In this document: one piece after another, positions 14,902 through 20,903 of the stretch
How the letters are laid out: each line of letters starts with the position of its first letter
Numbering within the stretch: position 1 is the stretch's first letter
NCBI GenBank assembly: GCA_038211015.1
Contig: JBBQVZ010000056.1
Location: 1 to 20,903, forward strand
Direction of reading: 5' to 3'
DNA length: 20,903 nt
From: JBBQVZ01 sp038211015
GTDB taxonomy: Bacteria > Actinomycetota > UBA4738 > HRBIN12
Made by a program: the position numbers and the translations under genes
The notes under the pieces: generated by a model
What the model was told of the DNA's origin: nothing
Databases searched by the model: none
The model's input: the letters and a program-made list of their open reading frames with translations, nothing else

Positions 14902-15429
14902 GTGAACCTGGGAACCGCACGGATCCTGATCATCTTGGCACTCGCCGCGGGCGGGATCGCCGTCCTCGCGAACGGCTTCGGGAGCGCCGCTGTCGTGACC
15001 CCGCCCGCCGATGTGGGCGGCGGCGATACCACCAGTCCGTCCTCTTCGCCGAGCAGCTCGCCCTCCCCGCCCCCCAAGGAAACGCCGCCCCCGGTGATCG
15101 AGGGCGTGCAGGTCGCGGTCTTCAACGGCACCAACGAGGTCGGGCTCGCATCCCAGGTGCAGCAGCTCTTGGAGGCCGACGGCTACGTGGCGGCACAGCA
15201 AGCGGCCGACGCGGACACCAAACCGGTCCCGAAGACCATCGTCTACTTCCGCGGCGGGACGGACGCGGCGCAGAACCGTTCCAACGCGAGGTATATCGCG
15301 GACACGTACTTCGACGCTGCGCGGGTGGCACTCCTGGACCCCGAACTGGCGGTCGACATCGTCGACAGCGCGCAGGCGATCATCATCGTCGGGGTCGACT
15401 ACGCGGGAGCGGACACCGGCGGAGGCTAG
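14902..15429 (+). CDS. LytR_C-domain membrane-anchored envelope protein
   Basis: Predicted product of 175 aa. One N-terminal transmembrane helix (about 7-27) is followed by a Ser/Pro-rich linker (about 35-66, PSSSPSSSPSPPPKETPPP) and a LytR_C domain (67-166: VQVAVFNGTNEVGLASQVQQ, then LLEADGYVA, and the tail AQAIIIVGVDYA). This domain is found at the C terminus of LytR-CpsA-Psr cell-wall ligases and alone in proteins such as mycobacterial VirR (Rv0431), which affects envelope integrity and vesicle release. The LCP catalytic domain is absent here, so it is not a ligase itself. GTG 14902 follows TAGGAT by 7 nt. The stop TAG (15427-15429) overlaps the stop of the convergent response regulator in the shared CTAG. 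Confidence 0.87.
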   Translation: MNLGTARILIILALAAGGIAVLANGFGSAAVVTPPADVGGGDTTSPSSSPSSSPSPPPKETPPPVIEGVQVAVFNGTNEVGLASQVQQLLEADGYVAAQQAADADTKPVPKTIVYFRGGTDAAQNRSNARYIADTYFDAARVALLDPELAVDIVDSAQAIIIVGVDYAGADTGGG

Positions 15430-15863
15430 CGCCACGACGGCGACTCGTCCCGCAGCTTCCTGAGCACGGCGTTCCGGCGCTCTTCCCGTTGCTCGGGGGT
15501 CATCTCGATCAGCTGCGTCAAGGCGGCGGAGAGCGCTGCCGGGGAGAACGGCTTGGTCATGTACTCGGAAGCACCTTGCTCCCAGCAGCGAACCCGGTCC
15601 TCCCGCTGCGCCTTCGCCGTGAGCACCAAGACCGGGATGTCTCGTGTTCGTTCGTCGTCGATCAAGCGTGAGAGGACGCCGTAGCCGTCCATCAACGGCA
15701 GCATCAGGTCCAAGACGATGGCGTCGGGCGCGTCGGCGATGGCCAGAGCGAGCCCCTGCTCGCCGTCAGGGGCCTCCGAGACGTGGTGGCCGGCGTGCTG
15801 AAGGTTCACCCTGCATAGCAGGAGCACATCCGGTTCGTCGTCGACGACGAGGATCCGGGCCAT
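15426..15863 (-). CDS. Single-domain response regulator (receiver only)
   Basis: Predicted product of 145 aa: a CheY-like receiver with the acidic pair Asp8-Asp9 in VVDDEPD, phospho-acceptor Asp52 in IVLDLMLPLMDG, switch Thr82 in LVLTAKAQ and Lys104 in YMTKPFSP. After about residue 120 only a short charged helix remains (MTPEQREERRNAVLRKLRDE), with no DNA-binding or enzyme domain, so it works by protein contact or phosphotransfer. ATG 15863 is chosen because the receiver fold starts there; GGAGCG lies about 13 nt upstream. It may pair with the histidine kinase at 12266-14470, but that is inference. Its stop codon overlaps the stop of the convergent LytR_C gene by 4 nt. It is divergent from the Rrf2 gene across 182 nt. 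Confidence 0.93.
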   Translation of the reverse strand: MARILVVDDEPDVLLLCRVNLQHAGHHVSEAPDGEQGLALAIADAPDAIVLDLMLPLMDGYGVLSRLIDDERTRDIPVLVLTAKAQREDRVRCWEQGASEYMTKPFSPAALSAALTQLIEMTPEQREERRNAVLRKLRDESPSWR

Positions 15864-15936
15864 GGTCTTGTCACCGCTCCTTCCCCGGACGCGGGTTGAT
15901 AGGTCATTGCATGGGAGTTGTCGGCCGATACGAGGT

Positions 15937-15950
15937 GGGTATGGATACCC
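15937..15950. promoter_or_regulatory. Palindromic candidate operator between response regulator and Rrf2 genes
   Basis: GGGTATGGATACCC is a perfect 6-2-6 inverted repeat. It also begins the larger element GGTGGGTATGG (15934-15944), whose exact reverse complement CCATACCCACC recurs at 16007-16017 inside the Rrf2 promoter spacer. It lies 74 nt upstream of the response regulator start and 96 nt upstream of the Rrf2 start, where it could act on either promoter. The repeat is seen; binding by the Rrf2 protein is inferred. Confidence 0.45.
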
Positions 15951-15995
15951 GGAACCGGGGAGTTGCGCGGAGCGGCATCTCCGCAGGTGAGCGCG

Positions 15996-16024
15996 TTGAC
16001 GCAGCCCCATACCCACCCTAGGCT
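15996..16024 (+). promoter_or_regulatory. Candidate promoter of the Rrf2 gene with a half-site in its spacer
   Basis: TTGACG (15996-16001), 17-nt spacer, TAGGCT (16019-16024), close to the sigma-A consensus. The spacer holds CCATACCCACC (16007-16017), the reverse complement of a sequence 62 nt upstream. A bound regulator there would block RNA polymerase, as in autoregulated Rrf2-family genes. Confidence 0.6.
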
Positions 16025-16045
16025 GCTTCGAAGGGGGCGAACGTC

Positions 16046-16519
16046 GTGTTGAAGGTCTCTCAGAAGCTGGAATACGCGATGCGGGCGATGATCGAGCTCG
16101 CGAATCGCCGGGTTGAGGCGACGCTGGTTCCGGCTCGGGAGATCGCGGAACGCCAGCAGATCCCCCTGCGGTTCTTGGAACAGCAACTCGGAGCACTCTC
16201 GAAGGCCGGGCTCGTCGAGAGCTTCCGAGGCGCCGGAGGGGGGTGCCGGATCGCGCGAGACCCCGCCGAGATCACCATCGCCCAGATCGCCGACGCCATC
16301 GAGGGCCAGATCTTCCCGATGTTCTGCTTGGAGCCCTCAGACCACACGTGCTTCCAAGACTCGCAGTGCGGGCTGCAGGGGTTCTGGGCGGACGTGGCGC
16401 GCGCGGCGCAGAAGGTCTTCGATGAGACGACGGTGGCGGACCTGTCGGCCCGCCACCAACGCATGAGCCCGGGGCCTGTGGTGATCGCCCCGGAGACGCT
16501 GTTGTCCCGTTCCCGCTGA
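16046..16519 (+). CDS. Rrf2-family transcriptional regulator, probably Fe-S cluster binding
   Basis: Predicted product of 157 aa. The winged helix-turn-helix spans about residues 1-75 (VSQKLEYAMRAMIELAN, the recognition region AREIAERQQIPLRFLEQQL, and wing GAGGGCRIARDP). The dimerisation helix runs about 112-128. Between them three cysteines, Cys94, Cys102 and Cys108 (FCLEPSDHTCFQDSQCGL), lie where IscR, NsrR and RsrR hold their Fe-S cluster, but the spacing is C-x7-C-x5-C instead of the more usual C-x5-C-x5/7-C. A role as redox, NO or Fe-S-status sensor is likely; the ligand cannot be told. GTG 16046 follows GGGGGCGA; TTG 16049 is the alternative. No isc/suf/cys genes are adjacent. A promoter and repeat upstream suggest autoregulation. 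Confidence 0.92.
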   Translation: MLKVSQKLEYAMRAMIELANRRVEATLVPAREIAERQQIPLRFLEQQLGALSKAGLVESFRGAGGGCRIARDPAEITIAQIADAIEGQIFPMFCLEPSDHTCFQDSQCGLQGFWADVARAAQKVFDETTVADLSARHQRMSPGPVVIAPETLLSRSR

Positions 16520-16544
16520 CTAGGTATCGCCTGGTCAGACTGGG

Positions 16545-16706
16545 TTATTGCCCCGCTTCGGCCTTGCTCAAGATGCGCGTGAGCTTCGTGCCGCACACCG
16601 GGCAGGCGCCCTGTGCGGCGGGGCGGCCGTTCTTCAGGGTGACGATCTGCCCCTCGAACGTCCGCTTCTCACGGCACTTCATGCAGTAGCCCTCGTATTG
16701 CGCCAC
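16545..16706 (-). CDS. Small zinc-ribbon protein, DUF5679-like
   Basis: Predicted product of 53 aa. Two CxxC knuckles, C8/C11 (YCMKC) and C35/C38 (ACPVCG), 24 residues apart, make a zinc ribbon. Between them is TFEGQIVTLKNGRPAAQG, and the tail is TKLTRILSKAEAGQ. This matches the DUF5679 family of short proteins found in Actinomycetota and Chloroflexota, related in look to the zinc ribbon found in some topoisomerase tails. GTG 16706 is firmly set by GGAGG 6 nt upstream. It converges on the Rrf2 gene with a 25-nt gap. Function unknown; nucleic-acid or protein binding is plausible. The gene is short, but the ribosome-binding site and four cysteines make it convincing. Confidence 0.87.
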   Translation of the reverse strand: MAQYEGYCMKCREKRTFEGQIVTLKNGRPAAQGACPVCGTKLTRILSKAEAGQ

Positions 16707-16733
16707 CGCCTGCCTCCTTCCAGATTACGCTTC

Positions 16734-16757
16734 GAGGCCGCCTCAGACGGCGGCCTC
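16734..16757. other. Perfect 9-bp hairpin upstream of the zinc-ribbon gene
   Basis: GAGGCCGCC (16734-16742) and GGCGGCCTC (16749-16757) are exact reverse complements with a 6-nt loop. No U-tract follows on either strand. On the minus strand the 3' end of a 22-codon open frame (GTG 16811 to TGA 16743) runs into it, and the zinc-ribbon start follows 28 nt after it, so an attenuator or leader-peptide arrangement is possible. It could equally be a terminator relic or an insulator between this gene and acs. Confidence 0.35.
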
Positions 16758-16891
16758 ACACACGATGGTGAGGCTCTCGGAGCCGTGTTGCAAGTACTCA
16801 CGGCTGCTCACGGCGCCGAGGTCGGTTCGCGGGTTGGCGTCGTTCCTGCGTACGATGCTGACCGTCTGCGACCAAGAGGGGTGCGACACAC

Positions 16892-18853
16892 GTGAGCGAC
16901 AGCGAGCAGAACATCGAGGCGCTGCTCTCGGAGAAGCGCGTATTCGAGCCATCCGAGGCCTTCGTGGAGCGTGCGCTCATCACCGATCGCTCCACCTACG
17001 AACGGGGGGCCGCCGATCCGGAGGGCTTCTGGGCCGAGCAGGCGGAGCGGATCTCGTGGTTCCGCCGCTGGGACCGAGTGATGGAGTGGAACGCCCCGTG
17101 GGTCAAATGGTTCACGGGCGGAACGCTGAACGCCTCGTACAACTGCCTCGACCGCCACGTCGAGGCAGGCGGGGGCGACAAGGTCGCGTATCACTGGGAA
17201 GGCGAGCCCGGCGACACGCGGACGATCACGTATCGGGACCTGTACGAGGAGACGTGCCGGTTCGCGAACGCACTGAAGGGATTGGGCGTCGGGCGAGGCG
17301 ATCGGGTCGCGATCTACCTCGGCATGGTGCCGGAGCTTCCGGTCGCGATGCTCGCGTGCGCGCGCATCGGGGCCCCGCACTCGGTGGTGTTCGGCGGGTT
17401 CTCGGCCGAGGCGCTGAAGGATCGCATCAACGACGCGGAGGCCACGGTCCTGATCACTGCCGACGGTGGATACCGGCGCGGACAGGTCGTGCCGCTCAAG
17501 GAGAGCGCCGACGCGGCGTTGAAGGAGTGCCCGACGATCAAGCACGTCGTGACGGTTCGGCGAACGGGCGGCGAGCATACGTTCACGCCGGGACGCGACC
17601 ATTGGTATCACGAGCTGATCGCCGACCAACCCGCTGAGTGCCCGCCGGAGGAGATGGACGCCGAGGACTTCCTCTACCTGCTCTACACGAGCGGCACCAC
17701 AGGGAAGCCGAAAGGCATCGCGCACACGACGGGCGGCTACATGACGCAGGTGGCGGCGACGCACCGCATGATCTTCGACCTCCACGAGGACGACGTGTAT
17801 TGGTGCGCGGCGGACATCGGCTGGGTGACCGGCCACTCATACATCGTCTATGGCCCGCTCGCGAACCACACAACCAGCATCATCTACGAGGGCGCGCCCG
17901 ACTGGCCCGACAAGGACCGACTCTGGTCGATCGCGGAGACGTACAAGGCGACGATCCTCTACACGGCGCCCACGGCCATCCGCGCGTTCATGCGATGGGG
18001 AACGCAGTTCCCCGAGAAGCACGACCTGTCGTCGTTCCGGCTGCTCGGCTCGGTAGGAGAGCCGATCAATCCCGAAGCCTGGGTCTGGTACTGGAAGTTC
18101 ATCGGCGGTGAGCATTGCCCGGTCGTCGACACGTGGTGGCAGACGGAGACGGGCGCGATCTTGATCACACCGCTGCCGGGCGTCACGACGCTGAAACCCG
18201 GCTCTGCGACGAACCCGTTCCCCGGCATCGAGGCCGACGTCTTCGACGATGCCGGGAACTCCGTGCCGCGCGGCGGTGGCGGTTACCTGGTGCTGAAACA
18301 TCCGTGGCCTGCGATCGCGCGGACCATCTGGGGAGACCCCGATCGCTACGTCAACACGTACTTCAGCAAGTACGGGCCAGAGATCTACGTCGCCGGCGAC
18401 GGCGCCAAACGCGACGAGGATGGCTACTACTGGCTGTTGGGCCGGATCGACGATGTCATGAACGTTGCGGGGCATCGACTCTCGACGTATGAGATCGAGA
18501 GCGCGCTGGTCGACGACCCGAAGGTTGCGGAGGCGGCGGTGGTGTCGAGGCCTGACGATCTCGTCGGCGAGGCCATCGTGGCGTTCGTGACGCTGAAGTC
18601 GGAGTTCGTCGGGGACGACGCGATGGCCGAGGAGCTCCGCGATCACGTCGCCCAGATGATCGGGAAGATCGCACGTCCGCACGGGATCATCTTCACGACC
18701 GACCTGCCGAAGACGCGTTCCGGGAAGATCATGCGACGACTGCTACGCGACGTCGCCCGTGGTCGCCCGCTCGGCGACGTCACCACGCTTGCCAACGCGG
18801 AGATCGTGGAGCAGATCAACGACATGGTGGTGTCGGGCGCCGGCGAGGAGTAG
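16892..18853 (+). CDS. acs: Acetyl-CoA synthetase (AMP-forming)
   Basis: Activates acetate to acetyl-CoA through acetyl-AMP in the cytoplasm. The product is 653 aa, the standard length. An ACS N-terminal domain (FWAEQAERISWFRRWDRVME, NASYNCLDRHV) precedes the AMP-binding core with the P-loop YTSGTTGKPKGIAH (265-278), the acetate-pocket Trp in DTWWQTETGA (413-422), YVAGDGAKRDEDGYYWLLGR (499-518), and the C-terminal lid with the catalytic Lys612 in KTRSGKIMRRLLRD, the residue normally controlled by acetylation. The tryptophan after the first one in WWQTE is the position that restricts the pocket to acetate instead of longer acids, so Acs is preferred over propionyl-CoA synthetase. GTG 16892 has GAGGGG about 10 nt upstream. 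No acetyltransferase or deacetylase gene is nearby. Confidence 0.96.
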   Translation: MSDSEQNIEALLSEKRVFEPSEAFVERALITDRSTYERGAADPEGFWAEQAERISWFRRWDRVMEWNAPWVKWFTGGTLNASYNCLDRHVEAGGGDKVAYHWEGEPGDTRTITYRDLYEETCRFANALKGLGVGRGDRVAIYLGMVPELPVAMLACARIGAPHSVVFGGFSAEALKDRINDAEATVLITADGGYRRGQVVPLKESADAALKECPTIKHVVTVRRTGGEHTFTPGRDHWYHELIADQPAECPPEEMDAEDFLYLLYTSGTTGKPKGIAHTTGGYMTQVAATHRMIFDLHEDDVYWCAADIGWVTGHSYIVYGPLANHTTSIIYEGAPDWPDKDRLWSIAETYKATILYTAPTAIRAFMRWGTQFPEKHDLSSFRLLGSVGEPINPEAWVWYWKFIGGEHCPVVDTWWQTETGAILITPLPGVTTLKPGSATNPFPGIEADVFDDAGNSVPRGGGGYLVLKHPWPAIARTIWGDPDRYVNTYFSKYGPEIYVAGDGAKRDEDGYYWLLGRIDDVMNVAGHRLSTYEIESALVDDPKVAEAAVVSRPDDLVGEAIVAFVTLKSEFVGDDAMAEELRDHVAQMIGKIARPHGIIFTTDLPKTRSGKIMRRLLRDVARGRPLGDVTTLANAEIVEQINDMVVSGAGEE

Positions 18854-18869
18854 GCACCGCGGCCGACGG

Positions 18870-20654
18870 TCAGACATGCCGGCCGAAGAAGTCGAGGATC
18901 AGCTGCATGTGGTGGACCTGCTGATCGACAGCGTTCGCGTGGTGCCCTTGGGGGTACAGGTGGACGTCGACCGGCACGCCGCGTGACCGTAGGGCGTCCG
19001 CCCAAGGCGTGATGCCCTCGATGGGGCACTGCGGGTCTTCTTCTCCGGCGATGATCAAGACCGGAGCGATCACGCGATCGACGTACGTCATCGGGTTGCG
19101 TTCGCGATAGAGCCCTGGAACCTCGTCCGGCGTTCCGCCGTACAGTGCGACGTCATACGCTTGGATCTCGGGCATGCACGCGTAGTGCGCGGCCACGAAG
19201 TCGCCGGAGGGGATCCCCGCGAACACCGCCTTCCACCGTTCCGGGTGCAGCCCGGCGTTGAGGCATGCCAGGCAACCGCCCCATGACCATCCGGAGAACG
19301 CCACGCGGTCGGGGTCGGTGATACCCGCGTCGATCAGCGCGTCGAGGCCGGCGATCACATCCTCCGATTCCGGGAACCACGGGTCGCCGACGAGCGCTCG
19401 ACGGAACGCGATGCCATAGCCTGTCGATCCACGGTAGTTGACCAGCGCCACCGCGTAGCCAGCATCCAAGAACGCCTGCGCCTCGACATCGAAGGCATCC
19501 CGCTCGTGCCATTCGGGCCCGCCGTGCACGCTCATGACGGTCGGGTGCGGTCCTTCTCCGGGCGGCGTCGCCACGATTGCTTGGATGCGTTGTCCGTGCG
19601 GGTTTTCGAACCAGAACGAGCGGTAGGCGGTGCCAGCAGGCGCGGGCTCGCCGATGGGCGCCAAGACCACGTCTCCCACGTCGCTCACGATCCGAGGCGG
19701 ATGGACGCTGTCGCTCGTCTCGAACCACACCCGGCCGTCGGGACGCACGCCGGCCGCGCTGATCTCGCCCTTCGGGGCGGCCACGAACGCCGTCCGGCCG
19801 CTGTCGAGGTCCAGCCGGTGGAGCTCGAACGATCCCTCGAACTCGTGGCGCACGAGGATCGCGGAGCCGTCGGGCCACCACCCCACTGGGATCGCCGCAC
19901 CGAGGAGATCCACGACCAGATCCCTCCGCTCACCGGTCCTCGGCGTCCAGATCGCCGGTCGTTCCCATGCACCGAGCTCCGACGTGAACAGGAGCCGGTC
20001 GTCGCCTGGTCGTGAGGCCCACGCCGTGGGGTCCAGGTTCGACCCGGCGTCGACGAGCGTGGCGACCACGGTCCCGTCGGCCGCGTCGAGGACCATCAGG
20101 GCCTGATGGATGATGTCGCCGCTCTCGGCGTGGCGTAGGCAGATGAGCTGGCCGTCGGCCGAGATCCCGCCCGATCCCGGGGGATCCAACCTCCCGACAC
20201 CCAGCGGTCTCCGGCCCGTCCGGACGGTCCGGGGAGCCGATCCCGCCTCAGCCACGATCGCGATGTACTCCTCCTCGGTCACGATCCCTATCGTCACCGC
20301 GTCCCCCGCGAACGAGATGCCGGCCGACCAGCCGCGGGGAGCGCCCGGCACCAACGGCTTGGGCGTTCCGCCTCCGAACGGCACCGCCACCCATCGCCCT
20401 CGCTGGTCGCCGGTGTCGTCTTGCCACCACACGACGCGTCCGTCGGGCGCCACCAGCACGGCTTCGACGCCCACCGGCTCGTCCGAAACCTGTCGGCGCT
20501 CTCCGGTCGCCAGATCGGTCGTCCACGCCTGCCAGGAGCCGCTCTCGTTCGAGACGAACGCGAGATGGTCTGCAGCGCCGTCGCTCCAGGACGGGAAGCC
20601 GATCTGTACGGCCGTGAACCGTCGTTCCCAAGCGGGTGGATCGGCCATGCGCAT
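18870..20654 (-). CDS. S9-family serine peptidase (prolyl oligopeptidase / acylaminoacyl-peptidase type)
   Basis: Predicted product of 594 aa. Residues about 15-330 form a beta-propeller with degenerate TolB/WD40-like repeats (WSDGAADHLAFVS, WWPDGSAILV) that gates the active site. Residues about 345-594 form the alpha/beta-hydrolase domain with oxyanion-hole HGGP (377-380), nucleophile Ser457 in GWSWGG, acid Asp540 in GEEDPQCP and His571 in YPQGHHAN. It would cleave short peptides or acylated N termini. No signal peptide is present, so it is probably cytoplasmic. Start ATG 20654 or 20648 (MADPPAW); no ribosome-binding site decides. It converges on acs (16 nt gap) and is divergent from groEL. 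Family secure, substrate unknown. Confidence 0.92.
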   Translation of the reverse strand: MRMADPPAWERRFTAVQIGFPSWSDGAADHLAFVSNESGSWQAWTTDLATGERRQVSDEPVGVEAVLVAPDGRVVWWQDDTGDQRGRWVAVPFGGGTPKPLVPGAPRGWSAGISFAGDAVTIGIVTEEEYIAIVAEAGSAPRTVRTGRRPLGVGRLDPPGSGGISADGQLICLRHAESGDIIHQALMVLDAADGTVVATLVDAGSNLDPTAWASRPGDDRLLFTSELGAWERPAIWTPRTGERRDLVVDLLGAAIPVGWWPDGSAILVRHEFEGSFELHRLDLDSGRTAFVAAPKGEISAAGVRPDGRVWFETSDSVHPPRIVSDVGDVVLAPIGEPAPAGTAYRSFWFENPHGQRIQAIVATPPGEGPHPTVMSVHGGPEWHERDAFDVEAQAFLDAGYAVALVNYRGSTGYGIAFRRALVGDPWFPESEDVIAGLDALIDAGITDPDRVAFSGWSWGGCLACLNAGLHPERWKAVFAGIPSGDFVAAHYACMPEIQAYDVALYGGTPDEVPGLYRERNPMTYVDRVIAPVLIIAGEEDPQCPIEGITPWADALRSRGVPVDVHLYPQGHHANAVDQQVHHMQLILDFFGRHV

Positions 20655-20679
20655 GATGATGTCACGGGATCGTTCCGCC

Positions 20680-20709
20680 TTGTCAGCCGGGAGACCCGCC
20701 CCCTAGAAT
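20680..20709 (+). promoter_or_regulatory. Sigma-A-type promoter of groEL
   Basis: TTGTCA (20680-20685), an 18-nt spacer and TAGAAT (20704-20709), a near-consensus match placed directly in front of the CIRCE element. The predicted start of transcription, about 20716, falls inside the first CIRCE arm, as expected for HrcA repression. Confidence 0.75.
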
Positions 20710-20711
20710 CG

Positions 20712-20738
20712 TTAGCACTCGGAGTCGCCGAGTGCTAG
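20712..20738. promoter_or_regulatory. CIRCE operator (HrcA binding site)
   Basis: TTAGCACTC (20712-20720), 9-nt spacer, GAGTGCTAG (20730-20738). This matches the consensus TTAGCACTC-N9-GAGTGCTAA with a single change in the last base. HrcA bound here represses chaperonin genes and releases them on heat shock. It lies 56 nt before the groEL start. Confidence 0.95.
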
Positions 20739-20794
20739 CAGTCGACAACGCAGGCTGAGAACCCGGACCGAAGAAGCCGGAGGAGGAGGAAGGG

Positions 20795-20903
20795 ATGGCC
20801 GCGAAGATCATCTCGTTCGACGAAGAGGCACGGCGGGCCCTGGAACGTGGCATGGACCAGCTCGCCAACGCCGTCAAGATCACGCTCGGCCCCAGGGGCC
20901 GCA
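20795..20903 (+). CDS. groEL: 60-kDa chaperonin GroEL (5' end only; runs off the window)
   Basis: Only the first 36 codons are present. The N terminus MAAKIISFDEEARRALERGM is followed by DQLANAVKITLGPRGR, matching the start of GroEL/Cpn60, including the TLGPRGR segment of the ATP-binding equatorial domain. ATG 20795 follows GGAGGAGGA by about 4 nt. It is controlled by the near-consensus promoter and CIRCE operator just upstream, so it belongs to the HrcA heat-shock regulon. No groES lies between the operator and this gene, so this copy is transcribed without a co-chaperonin in front, as with groEL2 of mycobacteria and streptomycetes. The ring-forming function is assumed from the family; the rest of the gene is unseen. 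Confidence 0.93.
   Translation, partial: MAAKIISFDEEARRALERGMDQLANAVKITLGPRGR

Noticed and set aside
16808..17836. Minus-strand frame of 342 codons opposite acs.
   Set aside because: Antisense to a full-length acetyl-CoA synthetase; no motif of its own.
1..20903. Mobile elements, CRISPR arrays, phage genes or a biosynthetic gene cluster.
   Set aside because: No transposase, integrase, direct-repeat array, phage structural gene or multi-enzyme synthase is visible. The lone P450 has no biosynthetic neighbours.

Overview
The window is about 20.9 kb of GC-rich, densely coding DNA. It looks like an ordinary stretch of chromosome from an actinomycete-type bacterium, probably a deep-branching or uncultured Actinomycetota lineage. 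Three things point there: a CarD/CdnL factor, a DUF3263 gene next to a LytR_C gene, and strong use of GTG/TTG starts with several apparently leaderless genes. I see no transposase, integrase, phage gene, CRISPR array or plasmid function. No stretch longer than 300 bases lacks a gene.

Left part (1-10979). The 3' part of clpC is followed by a block of four minus-strand genes: RIO1-type kinase, ECF sigma factor, membrane-anchored TolB-like propeller protein overlapping the sigma gene by 8 nt, and a small secreted four-cysteine protein. Beyond it comes a plus-strand housekeeping run: radA, carD, a YacL-like PIN/TRAM membrane protein, ispD, ispF, rlmB, a small membrane protein and tRNA-Thr(TGT). 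The order clpC-radA-yacL-ispD-ispF-rlmB matches the Bacillus subtilis clpC-to-rlmB region, with carD where disA would be expected and the four-gene block inserted after clpC. The genes cover proteolysis and DNA repair, control of transcription initiation, two steps of the MEP isoprenoid pathway and rRNA methylation.

Middle part (11018-16706). On the minus strand are a cytochrome P450 and, upstream of it, a large GAF-GAF-PAS histidine kinase. A DUF3263 gene and a LytR_C membrane protein lie on the plus strand. A stand-alone receiver-domain response regulator converges on the LytR_C gene and shares a CTAG stop with it. An Rrf2-family Fe-S-type regulator follows, with a good promoter whose spacer holds one arm of an 11-bp inverted repeat. 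A 53-aa zinc-ribbon protein (DUF5679-like) ends this section.

Right part (16892-20903). Acetyl-CoA synthetase (acs) is followed by a convergent S9-family serine peptidase. The window ends in the first 36 codons of a groEL with a vegetative promoter and a textbook CIRCE operator but no groES in front of it. As I recall it, Mycobacterium tuberculosis keeps a similar neighbourhood of DUF3263, LytR_C and groEL2.

The best leads are regulatory: the ECF sigma/propeller pair as a possible envelope sensor, the Rrf2 gene with its candidate operator and unusual cysteine spacing, and the cluster of leaderless starts. I found no clear new defence, mobile or biosynthetic system.
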